From positions 1-15,752 of the forward strand of contig JAJECB010000047.1 of assembly GCA_022822245.1 (NCBI GenBank): DNA of 15,752 nucleotides, written 5' to 3'. The DNA is from Gammaproteobacteria bacterium (GTDB taxonomy: Bacteria; Pseudomonadota; Gammaproteobacteria; HK1). The notes below the pieces were generated by a model. The model was given only the letters and a program-made list of their open reading frames with translations. It searched no databases and was not told where the DNA came from. Positions 8,116 to 15,472 of this stretch are shown in pieces. How positions within the stretch are numbered: position 1 is the first letter of the stretch; the number at the start of each line of letters is the position of its first letter. A program made the translations under genes and the position numbers.

Positions 8116-8630
8116 GGGACCGGATCCTCCTCGGCCGCGGCGGCCCGCCAGTGGCCCGAGCGGCCACCCGACTTCTCCACCAGCCGCACCCCGGCGATGG
8201 TCATTCCTCGGTCCGCCGCCTTGCACATGTCGTAGATGGTGAGGAGGCCGACCTGGACCGCGGTCAGCGCCTCCATCTCCACCCCGGTCCTCCCCACCGT
8301 CTCCGCCCGGGCCCGGCAGCGCACCGCGTCCGCGCCCGCGTCCCCGTCTCCGGCGGCGGCCTCGAGGTCGACTTCGATCCGGGTGAGGGGGAGGGGATGG
8401 CAGAGGGGGATGAGCTCGGCGGTGCGCTTCGCGGCCTGGATGGCGGCGATGCGGGCGACCCCGAGCACGTCGCCCTTGTCGTGCTCGCCCTCGCGGATGA
8501 GGCGGAGCGTTTCCGGACGCATTTCGATGCGGCCTTCCGCAACCGCGATCCGGTGGGTTTCGTCCTTGGCCCCCACGTCGACCATGTGCGCCGCGCCGTC
8601 GTTTCGGAAATGGGTCAGCACGGGCGCCAT
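8112..8630 (-). CDS. moaC: Cyclic pyranopterin monophosphate synthase
   Basis: A 172-residue protein, against 161 in E. coli. MoaC turns the MoaA product of GTP into cyclic pyranopterin monophosphate, the first stable intermediate of molybdenum cofactor synthesis, in the cytosol. The match runs from [14 protein letters not shown] through [39 protein letters not shown] and LTIYDMCKA to SGGRSG. Catalytic residues equivalent to E. coli Lys51, His77, Asp128 and Lys131 are Lys52, His78, Asp134 and Lys137. The start aligns with the family (MAPVLTH versus MSQLTH). It is the first gene of a pair with the dynamin-like GTPase and is divergent from moaD; moaA, moaB and moaE are not in the window. Confidence 0.95.
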   Translation of the reverse strand: MAPVLTHFRNDGAAHMVDVGAKDETHRIAVAEGRIEMRPETLRLIREGEHDKGDVLGVARIAAIQAAKRTAELIPLCHPLPLTRIEVDLEAAAGDGDAGADAVRCRARAETVGRTGVEMEALTAVQVGLLTIYDMCKAADRGMTIAGVRLVEKSGGRSGHWRAAAAEEDPVP

Positions 8631-8729
8631 TCTACCGGTGCGGGCACCCCTTCCGCCATTCGCGGAGAGACTCCGGCGCGGCGTGGGGAGGCGACCGGCC
8701 GGCGAGGGGGCGGAAGGGCATTCCCCCGA

Positions 8730-8758
8730 TTGTCCGCTCGCCGGGCGAGGGCTATAGT
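8730..8758 (+). promoter_or_regulatory. Predicted sigma-70 promoter for moaD
   Basis: TTGTCC (8730-8735) and TATAGT (8753-8758) are separated by 17 bases, the ideal spacing. The transcript would start near 8765, two to four bases before the moaD ATG at 8768, so the mRNA would be effectively leaderless. No Shine-Dalgarno sequence fits between the -10 box and the ATG. Confidence 0.6.
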
Positions 8759-8767
8759 GACTCTGCG

Positions 8768-9001
8768 ATGGCGATCACCGTCAAGTACTTCGCGAGCCTC
8801 CGGGAACGGATGGGGCGCGGCGAGGATCGGCTGGCCCCCCCCCTGCCGGCGACCGTGGAGGAGGTGTGGGAGCGGGTCGGCGGCCCCGAGCCGCTCGCCG
8901 GGAACCTGCTCTCCGCTGTCAACCTCGAGTACGCGGAGGCCGATCACCCCGTCGCGGACGGCGACGAGGTGGCCTTCTTTCCTCCGGTAACCGGCGGCTG
9001 A
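8768..9001 (+). CDS. moaD: Molybdopterin synthase sulfur carrier subunit
   Basis: A 77-residue ubiquitin-like protein that carries the thiocarboxylate sulfur for molybdopterin synthase. It begins [16 protein letters not shown], as MoaD proteins do, and has [20 protein letters not shown] before the invariant FFPPVTGG ending, whose terminal Gly-Gly is adenylated and thiolated. E. coli MoaD is 81 residues. Its partner MoaE, normally encoded next to it, is not here: glnD follows on the other strand. The last 58 bases overlap the convergent 3' end of glnD. Transcription probably starts from the promoter just upstream, giving a leaderless message. Confidence 0.93.
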   Translation: MAITVKYFASLRERMGRGEDRLAPPLPATVEEVWERVGGPEPLAGNLLSAVNLEYAEADHPVADGDEVAFFPPVTGG

Positions 9002-11628
9002 CCCTCTTCACGCGGACCGAGGGCGCGCTCGATGTGGGCGCGGAGGCTCTCGCGCTCGTGCGCGTCGAGCGGTCTCCCCGACCGGCCGGTAAGCCGGAAG
9101 ACGTCCTCCGCCCGCTCTCCGAAAGTGGCGATCTTCGCGCCGTGCACCGAGGCCCTGGTGCCCGCGAGGGCCCACCCGATGCGCGAAAGCACCCCCGGCC
9201 GATCCCCGCACACCACCTCCATCACCGTCCGCCCGTTGGCGGGCTCGTCGTCGAAGGTGACCCGCACCGGGATCCGGAAGCTCTTCACCTGCCGCCGGGG
9301 CAGCCGGTTGGTCGGGTACACCGCCTTCTCCGGCTCTTCGAGTCCCCGCGCGAGGGCCCTCCGCACTTCCTCGCGACGCCGCGGCTCCTCGAGCGGTGCG
9401 CCGGTCGGCTCGGCGACCGTGAACGAGTCGAAGGACATGCCGGTGCTGGTGGTGAACACCCGGGCGTCCACCACCGTGAGCCCGGCCCGCTCGAGGAGCG
9501 TCGTCGCCGCCGCGAAGAGATGGTCCCGGTCGGGCACGTGAAAGAAGACCTCCGTGCGCTTGCGGTGGGTCCTCACCGCGACCACCGGGTCCCCGCCTGA
9601 GCCCCCGCCGTTCCCGAGCACCTCGGCGGCGTGCCAGGCGACCGCCTCCGGCGGCGTCAGCACGAAGTAGTCGGTCTCCAGGGTCTCCCAGAGGTCCGCG
9701 AGCAGCGACGTCGCGGGTCCGGTCGCACCGAGCTGGCGCCGCGCCTCGTCGCGGCACTCGCGCGCGAGCTCGACCGCGGCGGGCATCCGTCCGTCCACGT
9801 CGTGGAGGAGGATGCGGCGGGTCGCCTGGTAGAGGTCGCGGAGGAGGCTGTCCTTCCAGTCCGTCCACAGGTTCGGGTTGGTCGCCCGCATGTCGGCGAC
9901 GGTCAGCAGGTACAGGTAGTCGAGCCGCACCCCGTCGCCCACCAGGTCCGCGAACCGGCGCACCACCTGAGGGTCCGAGATGTCCTCGCGCTGGGCGGTC
10001 ATCGACATCGTGAGGTGGTGGCGTACCAGCCATCCGACGAGCCCCGCGTCGAACCGGCTGATCCCGTGCCGATCGCAGAAGGCGGCGGCGTCGCGCTCGC
10101 CCTCTTCGGAGTGGTCCGAGCCGCGTCCCTTCGCGATGTCGTGGAAGAGCCCGGCGAGGTGGAGCAGCTCCGGCTTCGGCAGGGTGTCGAAGACGTCCGA
10201 GCAGTGGGGGAGCTCGGCGCGGTGATCGGGGCGCCCGAAACGGCGCAGGTGCGCGACGGTGCGCAAGAGGTGCTCGTCGACGGTATAGGCGTGGAAGAGG
10301 TCGAACTGCATGAGGCCCGTGATCCGGCCGAACTCCGGCAGGTAGCGGCCGAGGATCCCGTAGGCGTGCATGCGCCGGAGAGCCCGCGCGAGCCCGCGCG
10401 GCTCGCGGAGGATCTCCAGGAACAGGCTCCGGCACGCGAGGTCGCGCCGGAACTCCTCGTCCACGAGGTGGAGGTGGCGGCGGATGTCGCGGATCGTCGA
10501 CGCCCGCACCCCGCCGAGCTCGGGGTTCTGCTGGAGCAGCAGGAAGATCTCGAGCAGGGCGAAGGGGTGGCGGCGGAACACGTCGCCGTCGACCACCTCG
10601 ATCCGCCCGTCGCGGACCTGGAACCGCCGGTTGAGGCGCCGCACCCCCGACCGTCCCTCCCGGTCGACGAAGCGCTCGCGGAAGAGCTGCAGCAGCAGCT
10701 CGTTCAGCCGGCTCAGGTGCTGGACGGTCCGGTAGTAGCGCTTCATGAACTGCTCGACGCCGAGGTTGTGGTCGGCGTCGCGATACCCGAAGTGGGCCGC
10801 GATCGCGATCTGGCGATCGAAGAGCAGGCGGTCCTCGCGCCGGCCGGCGAGGTAGTGGAGCGCGGTGCGCGCCTGCCACAGGAAGCCCTGGCCGTCGCGA
10901 AGGCTCCGGAACTCCTCCCCGGTCAGGAAGCCGTGGTCGAAGAGGTCGCGAAGCCCCGGGCTCGTTCCTCCTTCCGCCCCGAAGTAGCGGCGCGCGACCC
11001 ACGCGATGGTCTGGATGTCGCGGAGCCCGCCCGGCCCTTCCTTCACGTTCGGCTCGAGATGGTAGGCCGAGTCGCGGTGGCGCAGGTGCCGTTCGCGCTG
11101 CTCGCGCTCCTTGGCGTGGAAGAACTTGTCGGCGGGCCACATCCGCGAGGGCGCGACCGCGCCCCGCATCTCGTCGAACAGCTCGCGCGACCCGGCGAGA
11201 TGGCGGGACTCGACGAGGTTCGTGATGACGGTGAGGTCGCGGCGGGCCTCCGTCGCGCACTGCCGCACGCTTCGGACCGCGTGCCCGACCTCGAGCCCGA
11301 GGTCCCAGGCCATGGTGATGAACGACTCGACGCGCGGATCCGAGCGCCGGCGCCGGAGGGCGGACGCGCGCCGCGCCCCGACCACCACCAGGAGGTCGAC
11401 GTCGGAGGCGGGGTGCAGCTCGCCGCGCCCGTAACCCCCGACCGCGACGAGGGCGGCGTCGCCGTCGAGCCCGAGCTCCTCCCACGCCCCCCGCAGCGTC
11501 TCGTCCACCGCGGCCGCCCGCGCCGCGACGAGCTCGGCGGCCGGGGCGCCCGCGTCGAACCGCGCCCGGATCGCGGCGCTTCGGCCCTCGAGGCCGGCGC
11601 GGAGCTCGGCGGCGCGGGACGCGGTCAA
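8944..11628 (-). CDS. glnD: Bifunctional uridylyltransferase/uridylyl-removing enzyme (PII modification)
   Basis: An 894-residue protein, against 890 in E. coli, that senses glutamine and adds or removes UMP on PII proteins, so controlling glutamine synthetase and nitrogen genes. The nucleotidyltransferase domain has GGYGRGELHPASDVDLL (residues 64-80; Asp76 and Asp78 bind metal). The HD domain, which removes UMP, has FHDIAKGRGSDHS (His496, Asp497). Two ACT domains follow: about 690-770 (EVFFHVPDRDHLFAAA, VFTTSTGMSFDSF) and 800-875 (VVCGDRPGVLSRIG, IATFGERAEDVF). The start is a TTG overlapping the map TGA as TTGA; it gives the E. coli-like N-terminal length, and no Shine-Dalgarno is visible, so it is probably coupled to map. 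A GTG at codon 41 is the alternative. The 3' end overlaps moaD. Confidence 0.95.
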   Translation of the reverse strand: MTASRAAELRAGLEGRSAAIRARFDAGAPAAELVAARAAAVDETLRGAWEELGLDGDAALVAVGGYGRGELHPASDVDLLVVVGARRASALRRRRSDPRVESFITMAWDLGLEVGHAVRSVRQCATEARRDLTVITNLVESRHLAGSRELFDEMRGAVAPSRMWPADKFFHAKEREQRERHLRHRDSAYHLEPNVKEGPGGLRDIQTIAWVARRYFGAEGGTSPGLRDLFDHGFLTGEEFRSLRDGQGFLWQARTALHYLAGRREDRLLFDRQIAIAAHFGYRDADHNLGVEQFMKRYYRTVQHLSRLNELLLQLFRERFVDREGRSGVRRLNRRFQVRDGRIEVVDGDVFRRHPFALLEIFLLLQQNPELGGVRASTIRDIRRHLHLVDEEFRRDLACRSLFLEILREPRGLARALRRMHAYGILGRYLPEFGRITGLMQFDLFHAYTVDEHLLRTVAHLRRFGRPDHRAELPHCSDVFDTLPKPELLHLAGLFHDIAKGRGSDHSEEGERDAAAFCDRHGISRFDAGLVGWLVRHHLTMSMTAQREDISDPQVVRRFADLVGDGVRLDYLYLLTVADMRATNPNLWTDWKDSLLRDLYQATRRILLHDVDGRMPAAVELARECRDEARRQLGATGPATSLLADLWETLETDYFVLTPPEAVAWHAAEVLGNGGGSGGDPVVAVRTHRKRTEVFFHVPDRDHLFAAATTLLERAGLTVVDARVFTTSTGMSFDSFTVAEPTGAPLEEPRRREEVRRALARGLEEPEKAVYPTNRLPRRQVKSFRIPVRVTFDDEPANGRTVMEVVCGDRPGVLSRIGWALAGTRASVHGAKIATFGERAEDVFRLTGRSGRPLDAHERESLRAHIERALGPREEGQPPVTGGKKATSSPSATG

Positions 11629-12395
11629 GCCGCGGGGCGGCAGCCCGGTCGGGTGAGGACCTCGCAGCCGTCCGGAGTCACCAGGATGGTGTGCTCCCAC
11701 TGGGCGGAGTCGCTCCGGTCCTTCGTGACCGCGGTCCAGCCGTCGGGGAGGACCTTCACGTGCCGCTTGCCGGCGTTGATCATGGGCTCGATGGTGAACG
11801 TCATGCCCGCCTCGATCCGCACTCCCGTCCCGGGCACCCCGTAGTGGAGGATCTGCGGCTCCTCGTGGAACACCCGCCCGATGCCGTGGCCGCAGAACTC
11901 GCGCACGACGGAGCAGTTGTTGCGCTCGGCATGGTGCTGGATCGCGTGTCCGATGTCGCCGAGCCGGGCGCCCGGCCGCACCCGCTCGATCCCCCGCCAC
12001 ATGCACTCGCGGCTGATCCGGGTGACCCGCTCCCGGACGAGCGACGGCTTGCCGATGAAGAACATGCGGCTGGTGTCGCCGTGGTAGCCATCCTTGATCA
12101 CCGTGATGTCGATGTTGATGATGTCGCCGTTCTTCAACCGGCGATCGCCCGGGATGCCGTGGCAGACCACGTGGTTGACCGACGTGCAGATGGACTTCGG
12201 AAAGCCGCGGTAGTTGAGCGGGGCCGGGATCGCCTTCTGCTCGTCCACGATGTACCGGTGGCAGATGGCGTCGAGTTCGCCGGTGGTCACCCCCGCGGCC
12301 ACGTGCGGCTCGATCATCTCCAGCACCTCCGCGGCGAGCCGTCCGGCCACGCGCATCTTTTCGATTTCTTCGGGGGTCTTGATGGAGATCGCCAT
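11625..12395 (-). CDS. map: Type I methionine aminopeptidase
   Basis: A 256-residue metallopeptidase, against 264 in E. coli, that removes the initiator methionine from new proteins. The five metal ligands are present: Asp96 (NIDITV), Asp107 (GYHGDTSR), His170 (FCGHGIGR), Glu203 (FTIEPM) and Glu234 (QWEHTI). His79 (VVCHGIPGD) is also kept. The ATG at 12395 gives the family start MAISIKTPEEIEKMR; the frame stays open further upstream but that stretch is the rpsB promoter region. It leads an operon with glnD, joined by a TTGA overlap, and is divergent from rpsB, the same arrangement as in E. coli. Confidence 0.96.
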   Translation of the reverse strand: MAISIKTPEEIEKMRVAGRLAAEVLEMIEPHVAAGVTTGELDAICHRYIVDEQKAIPAPLNYRGFPKSICTSVNHVVCHGIPGDRRLKNGDIINIDITVIKDGYHGDTSRMFFIGKPSLVRERVTRISRECMWRGIERVRPGARLGDIGHAIQHHAERNNCSVVREFCGHGIGRVFHEEPQILHYGVPGTGVRIEAGMTFTIEPMINAGKRHVKVLPDGWTAVTKDRSDSAQWEHTILVTPDGCEVLTRPGCRPAA

Positions 12396-12427
12396 ACCGC
12401 CGGCCGGCAAAAGGGGAGGCCGGATAT

Positions 12428-12455
12428 GGTATAAATGCGCGCCCGTCGTGAGCAA
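12428..12455 (-). promoter_or_regulatory. Predicted sigma-70 promoter for map-glnD
   Basis: On the minus strand, TTGCTC (12450-12455) and TATACC (12428-12433) are 16 bases apart. The start would be near 12421, about 26 bases before the map ATG. Its -10 box overlaps the rpsB -10 box on the other strand, so the two promoters probably compete for polymerase. Confidence 0.5.
12430..12435 (+). promoter_or_regulatory. Predicted -10 box of the rpsB-tsf-pyrH-frr operon
   Basis: TATAAA in GGTATAAATGCGCGCCC is an AT-rich island in a GC-rich region and the best plus-strand -10 candidate before rpsB. A G/C-rich discriminator follows, as at ribosomal protein promoters under stringent control. No good -35 box is visible 16-18 bases upstream (12406-12413 reads GGCAAAAG). 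Confidence 0.5.
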
Positions 12456-12561
12456 GACGGACCGATAATCCGCACACGCATCGGCACGTGCGTCCGGGTG
12501 CCTCGAACGAGGTCGGCGCATGGGGTGCGTGGAGGCACAACCCGAACGAGAAGGAACCCCG
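12442..12561 (+). promoter_or_regulatory. rpsB 5' leader, possible S2 autoregulatory RNA
   Basis: About 120 untranslated bases separate the predicted start from the rpsB ATG. GTGCCTC (12498-12504) can pair with GAGGCAC (12532-12538), enclosing a CCTC-GAAC-GAGG mini-hairpin that would compete for the same bases. An AAGGA ribosome binding site at 12551-12555 lies just after the stem. In E. coli, S2 represses rpsB-tsf through a structured leader; the position and switch-like pairing here agree with that, but I did not match the consensus structure. Confidence 0.45.
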
Positions 12562-13851
12562 ATGTCCATCGTCTCGATGCGCGACATGCTGCAGGCCGGA
12601 GTGCACTTCGGCCATCAGTCGCGATACTGGAATCCGAAGATGGCGCCGTACATCTTCGGCGAGCGCAACCGCATCCACATCATCAACCTCGAGGTGACCC
12701 TGGCCCTGTACCGGGAGGCGATCAACTTCCTCGGCCGCATGGCGGCCAGCAACGGAACGGTGCTCTTCGTCGGCACCAAGCGCGCTGCTCAGGAGGTGAT
12801 CCGCCGCGAGGCGATCCGGTGCGGCATGCCCTACGTCGACCAGCGCTGGCTCGGCGGCATGCTCACCAACTTCAAGACCGTGCGCGCGTCCATCGCCCGG
12901 CTCCGGGAGATGGAGGCGATGGAGGAGGACGGCCGCGTCCAGCGCATGAGCAAGAAGGAGGCGCTCAGCTTCCGGCGGTCCCTCGCCAAGCTCCAGCGCA
13001 GCCTCGGCGGCATCAAGAACACGGAGTCGTTGCCCGACGTGCTCTACGTCGTCGATGTGGGTCACGAGAAGATCGCGGTGCGCGAGGCGGACAAGCTCGG
13101 CATTCCCATCGTCGGGGTGGTGGACACCAACCACGAGCCGGATCGGGTGGACTACGTGATCCCCGGGAACGACGACGCGGCCCGCGCAATCGAGCTCTAC
13201 ACCGTCGGGGTCGCGGACGCGATCATCGAGGCGCGGCAGGCTGCCCACCTGGAGATCGACCCCGGGGAGAAGGGCGCCGCGGACACGACCGGGGCGCCCG
13301 CGAACGGCGGCGGCGCCCCCGTCTCGGTCGAGTCGAGCGAGGCGGCTCCTGCCGCCGAGCCCGCCCCCGCCACTTCCGCGGAGGCAGCCCCGGCCGAAGC
13401 GGCGCCCGCCGTCGCTCCCGAGCCGGCTCCTTCCACTCCCGTCGAGGCGGCTCCCGAGCCCATTCCAACGGAACCTGCGACAGCCGAGGCTGAGGCCCCC
13501 GTCGATGCGGGTTCAGATGTGGCCGAAGGGGCAAGCGACGCGACCCTGGCCGACCGTATTCGCCTGCACGTCATCACTAACCACATCGCCCCGGCCCGGG
13601 AAGCCGGCGAGACCAGGGTGAGAGTGACTTCCGGTGATGTGCATCGCGAGATGGGCCTTCAGGATCGGATGCCAGCGGTGTGTGCAGCACTGGATACCCA
13701 GAAGTTCCTCGATTTGGCGGGTCTCACCATGGAGGAACGGGCCGGACCGCCGCAGGGCGCCACGACGACGTTCGTCTTCGGAGTCTCCGGGCCGACCGAT
13801 GCTCCGGCGGGGGATGCCGCCGCCGGCTCCGACGCCTCGGAGGGCCGCTAG
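12562..13851 (+). CDS. rpsB: Small ribosomal subunit protein S2 with an unusual ~200-residue C-terminal extension
   Basis: A 429-residue protein; E. coli S2 has 241. Residues 1 to about 231 are a complete S2: [100 protein letters not shown]2 sits on the back of the 30S subunit between head and body and helps dock S1. From residue 232 an acidic Ala/Pro/Glu linker of about 95 residues contains just one basic residue (Lys237). A folded-looking domain follows (about 327-409), then an Asp/Ala/Gly tail. The frame is open throughout and tsf starts 2 bases after the stop. The start is fixed by AAGGA 6 bases before the ATG and by the S2 N-terminus. S2 identity is certain; the role of the extension is unknown. 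Confidence 0.97.
   Translation: MSIVSMRDMLQAGVHFGHQSRYWNPKMAPYIFGERNRIHIINLEVTLALYREAINFLGRMAASNGTVLFVGTKRAAQEVIRREAIRCGMPYVDQRWLGGMLTNFKTVRASIARLREMEAMEEDGRVQRMSKKEALSFRRSLAKLQRSLGGIKNTESLPDVLYVVDVGHEKIAVREADKLGIPIVGVVDTNHEPDRVDYVIPGNDDAARAIELYTVGVADAIIEARQAAHLEIDPGEKGAADTTGAPANGGGAPVSVESSEAAPAAEPAPATSAEAAPAEAAPAVAPEPAPSTPVEAAPEPIPTEPATAEAEAPVDAGSDVAEGASDATLADRIRLHVITNHIAPAREAGETRVRVTSGDVHREMGLQDRMPAVCAALDTQKFLDLAGLTMEERAGPPQGATTTFVFGVSGPTDAPAGDAAAGSDASEGR
13540..13788 (+). other. Extra C-terminal domain of S2: winged-helix-like module
   Basis: Residues about 327-409 of the rpsB product. In order: a helix ([21 protein letters not shown]), a strand (TRVRVTSG), a short helix (DVHREMGL), a second helix ([18 protein letters not shown]), and a strand pair ending [15 protein letters not shown]. 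This order suggests a winged helix-turn-helix. The motif pattern IxPAR..G...V.V..GDVH..(M/L)G...R.PAVC.AL...KF....R.GP..G...TF.F resembles, from memory, a small domain seen in stand-alone hypothetical proteins and near McrB-type restriction genes; I could not verify that. By hand count 21 of 84 codons end in A or T (GC3 about 75%), against 2 of the first 52 codons of tsf. Confidence 0.6.
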
Positions 13852-13853
13852 CC

Positions 13854-14741
13854 ATGGCCGCGGTGACCGCCGCCCAGGTGAAGGCGCTCCGGGATCGCAC
13901 CGGGGCCGGGATGATGGACTGCAAGAAGGCGCTCGTCGCGGCGGGCGGCGACCTCGAGGCGGCCGTCGAGGCCATGCGCAAGAGCGGCCTTGCCGCCGCG
14001 GACCGCAAGGCGGGGCGCATCGCCGCGGAGGGGCTGGTCGCGGTCGAGGCCGGCGGCTCGCGCGGCGCCATGGTCGAGGTCAACTGCGAGACCGACTTCG
14101 TCGCCCGCGAGGACGACTTCCGGCGGTTCGCCGACGAGGTCGCCCGCTTGGTGCTGGCCCACGAGCCGGACGGTGTCGAGTCGCTCGGCGCCCTCACCCT
14201 CGACGGCGGCGCCACCGTCGACGATCGCCGCCGGGAGCTCGTCGCGCGGATCGGGGAGAACATTTCCGTCCGGCGGTTCGAGGTCCTCGACGCCCCCGGC
14301 GGGTGCGTCTCCGGCTACTCCCACGCCGGGCGCATCGGCGTCCTCGTCGCCGTCGACGCGCGCGAAGACCCTGCCGCTACCGGCAAGGACATCGCGATGC
14401 ACGTCGCCGCGAGCCGGCCCCTCGCGGTGAGCGAGTCCGACCTGCCGGCCGATCTCGTGGAGCGCGAGCGGTCGATCATCGAGGCCCAGGCCGCGGATAC
14501 CGGCAAGCCGCCCGCCATCGTCGAGAAGATCGTCGCCGGAAGGCTTCGGAAGTTCGCGGGCGAATCCACCCTGCTCGGCCAGCCGTTCGTCAAGGACCCC
14601 GACGTCAACGTCGCCGACTACCTCTCCGGTCGGGGCGCGGTGGTCCACCGCTTCGTCCGCTACGAGGTGGGGGAGGGGATCGAGCGCCGCGAGGACGACT
14701 TCGTCTCCGAAGTCATGGCGCAGGTCCGGAAGAACGCTTGA
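13854..14741 (+). CDS. tsf: Translation elongation factor Ts
   Basis: A 295-residue protein, against 283 in E. coli, that regenerates EF-Tu-GTP by displacing GDP. The N-terminal UBA-like domain contains [16 protein letters not shown] (residues 12-27), followed by the EF-Tu-contacting [11 protein letters not shown] (77-87). Later landmarks are [26 protein letters not shown] and a C-terminal [13 protein letters not shown]. The ATG is chosen by homology and lies 2 bases after the extended rpsB stop, with GGAGGG inside the rpsB 3' end as its ribosome binding site. In E. coli a longer rpsB-tsf gap is present, so the tight junction here is linked to the S2 extension. Confidence 0.97.
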   Translation: MAAVTAAQVKALRDRTGAGMMDCKKALVAAGGDLEAAVEAMRKSGLAAADRKAGRIAAEGLVAVEAGGSRGAMVEVNCETDFVAREDDFRRFADEVARLVLAHEPDGVESLGALTLDGGATVDDRRRELVARIGENISVRRFEVLDAPGGCVSGYSHAGRIGVLVAVDAREDPAATGKDIAMHVAASRPLAVSESDLPADLVERERSIIEAQAADTGKPPAIVEKIVAGRLRKFAGESTLLGQPFVKDPDVNVADYLSGRGAVVHRFVRYEVGEGIERREDDFVSEVMAQVRKNA

Positions 14742-15472
14742 CCTACGATCGCATTCTGGTGAAGTTGAGCGGCGAGGCGCTGCTCGGAAAAGTCGGCTAC
14801 GGCATCGACCCCGGAGTGCTCCAGTCGATCGCGGAGGAGGTGCAGGGCCTCGTCACCGCCGGGGTTCAGCTCGGGATCGTCATCGGCGGGGGCAACATCT
14901 TCCGGGGCGCGGGCCTCGCCGAGTCGGGGATGGACCGCACCACCGGCGATCACATCGGCATGCTCGCCACCGTGATCAACGCCCTCGCCCTGCAGGACGC
15001 GCTGGAACGCCGCGGGATGCACGTGCGGGTGATGTCGGCGATCCGCATCAACGAGGTCTGCGAGGACTTCCTGCGCCGGCGCGCGATCCGGCACCTGGAG
15101 AAGGGGCGGGTGGTGATCCTCGCCGCCGGCACCGGCAATCCGTACTTCACGACCGATTCGGCCGCGGCCCTCCGGGCGGTGGAGCTCGAGGCGCGGCTGA
15201 TGATCAAGGCGACCCGGGTGGACGGGGTGTTCTCCATGGACCCGGAGAAGCATCCCGGCGCCGTGCGCTACGAACGGCTGAGCTACGACGAGGTCATCGA
15301 ACGCAAGCTCGGAGTGATGGACGCGACCGCAATCGTGCTGTGCCGCGACCACGCGATGCCCATCCGGGTCATGGACATGGCTCGGCAGGGGGCGTTGCTG
15401 CGCGCCGCCCGCGGCCATCCGGAAGGCTCGCTCATCGGGGTCGCCCCGAATACGGAGACTGCGCATGCTTGA
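14738..15472 (+). CDS. pyrH: Uridylate (UMP) kinase
   Basis: A 244-residue amino-acid-kinase-fold enzyme, against 241 in E. coli, that phosphorylates UMP to UDP in pyrimidine synthesis. Landmarks are [12 protein letters not shown] (residues 6-17), [13 protein letters not shown] (48-60), [15 protein letters not shown] (70-84), [15 protein letters not shown] (129-143), KATRVDGVF and [12 protein letters not shown]. The start is TTG, overlapping the tsf stop as TTGA, with GGAAG 5 bases upstream; it gives the usual N-terminal length, whereas the next possible start would cut into KLSGE. frr begins 8 bases before its stop, so tsf, pyrH and frr are probably translationally coupled. Confidence 0.96.
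   Translation: MTYDRILVKLSGEALLGKVGYGIDPGVLQSIAEEVQGLVTAGVQLGIVIGGGNIFRGAGLAESGMDRTTGDHIGMLATVINALALQDALERRGMHVRVMSAIRINEVCEDFLRRRAIRHLEKGRVVILAAGTGNPYFTTDSAAALRAVELEARLMIKATRVDGVFSMDPEKHPGAVRYERLSYDEVIERKLGVMDATAIVLCRDHAMPIRVMDMARQGALLRAARGHPEGSLIGVAPNTETAHA

Noticed and set aside
8615..8660. TAGAAT overlapping the moaC start codon as a -10 box
   Set aside because: It would place the transcript start inside moaC, and the N-terminus aligns well with MoaC from the annotated ATG.
9631..11844. A 737-codon plus-strand open frame opposite glnD
   Set aside because: Its composition (Val/Glu/Arg-rich, no motifs) is that expected of the antisense of a GC-rich gene, and GlnD on the other strand is full length and well conserved.
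8944..13248. A 1434-codon minus-strand frame that looks like a giant fusion through glnD
   Set aside because: The part upstream of 11628 is out of frame with map and antisense to rpsB; GlnD is complete from the TTG at 11628.
13255..13539. The Ala/Pro/Glu stretch of rpsB as a frameshift or non-coding artefact
   Set aside because: Its codons keep one frame, the S2 frame continues into a domain with sensible secondary structure, and the stop lies 2 bases before tsf. Artefact is not excluded but is the less likely reading.
13634..14737. In-frame open reading upstream of pyrH suggesting a longer UMP kinase
   Set aside because: This stretch is tsf read in another frame (Arg/Gly-rich nonsense). 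PyrH homology starts at the TTG.
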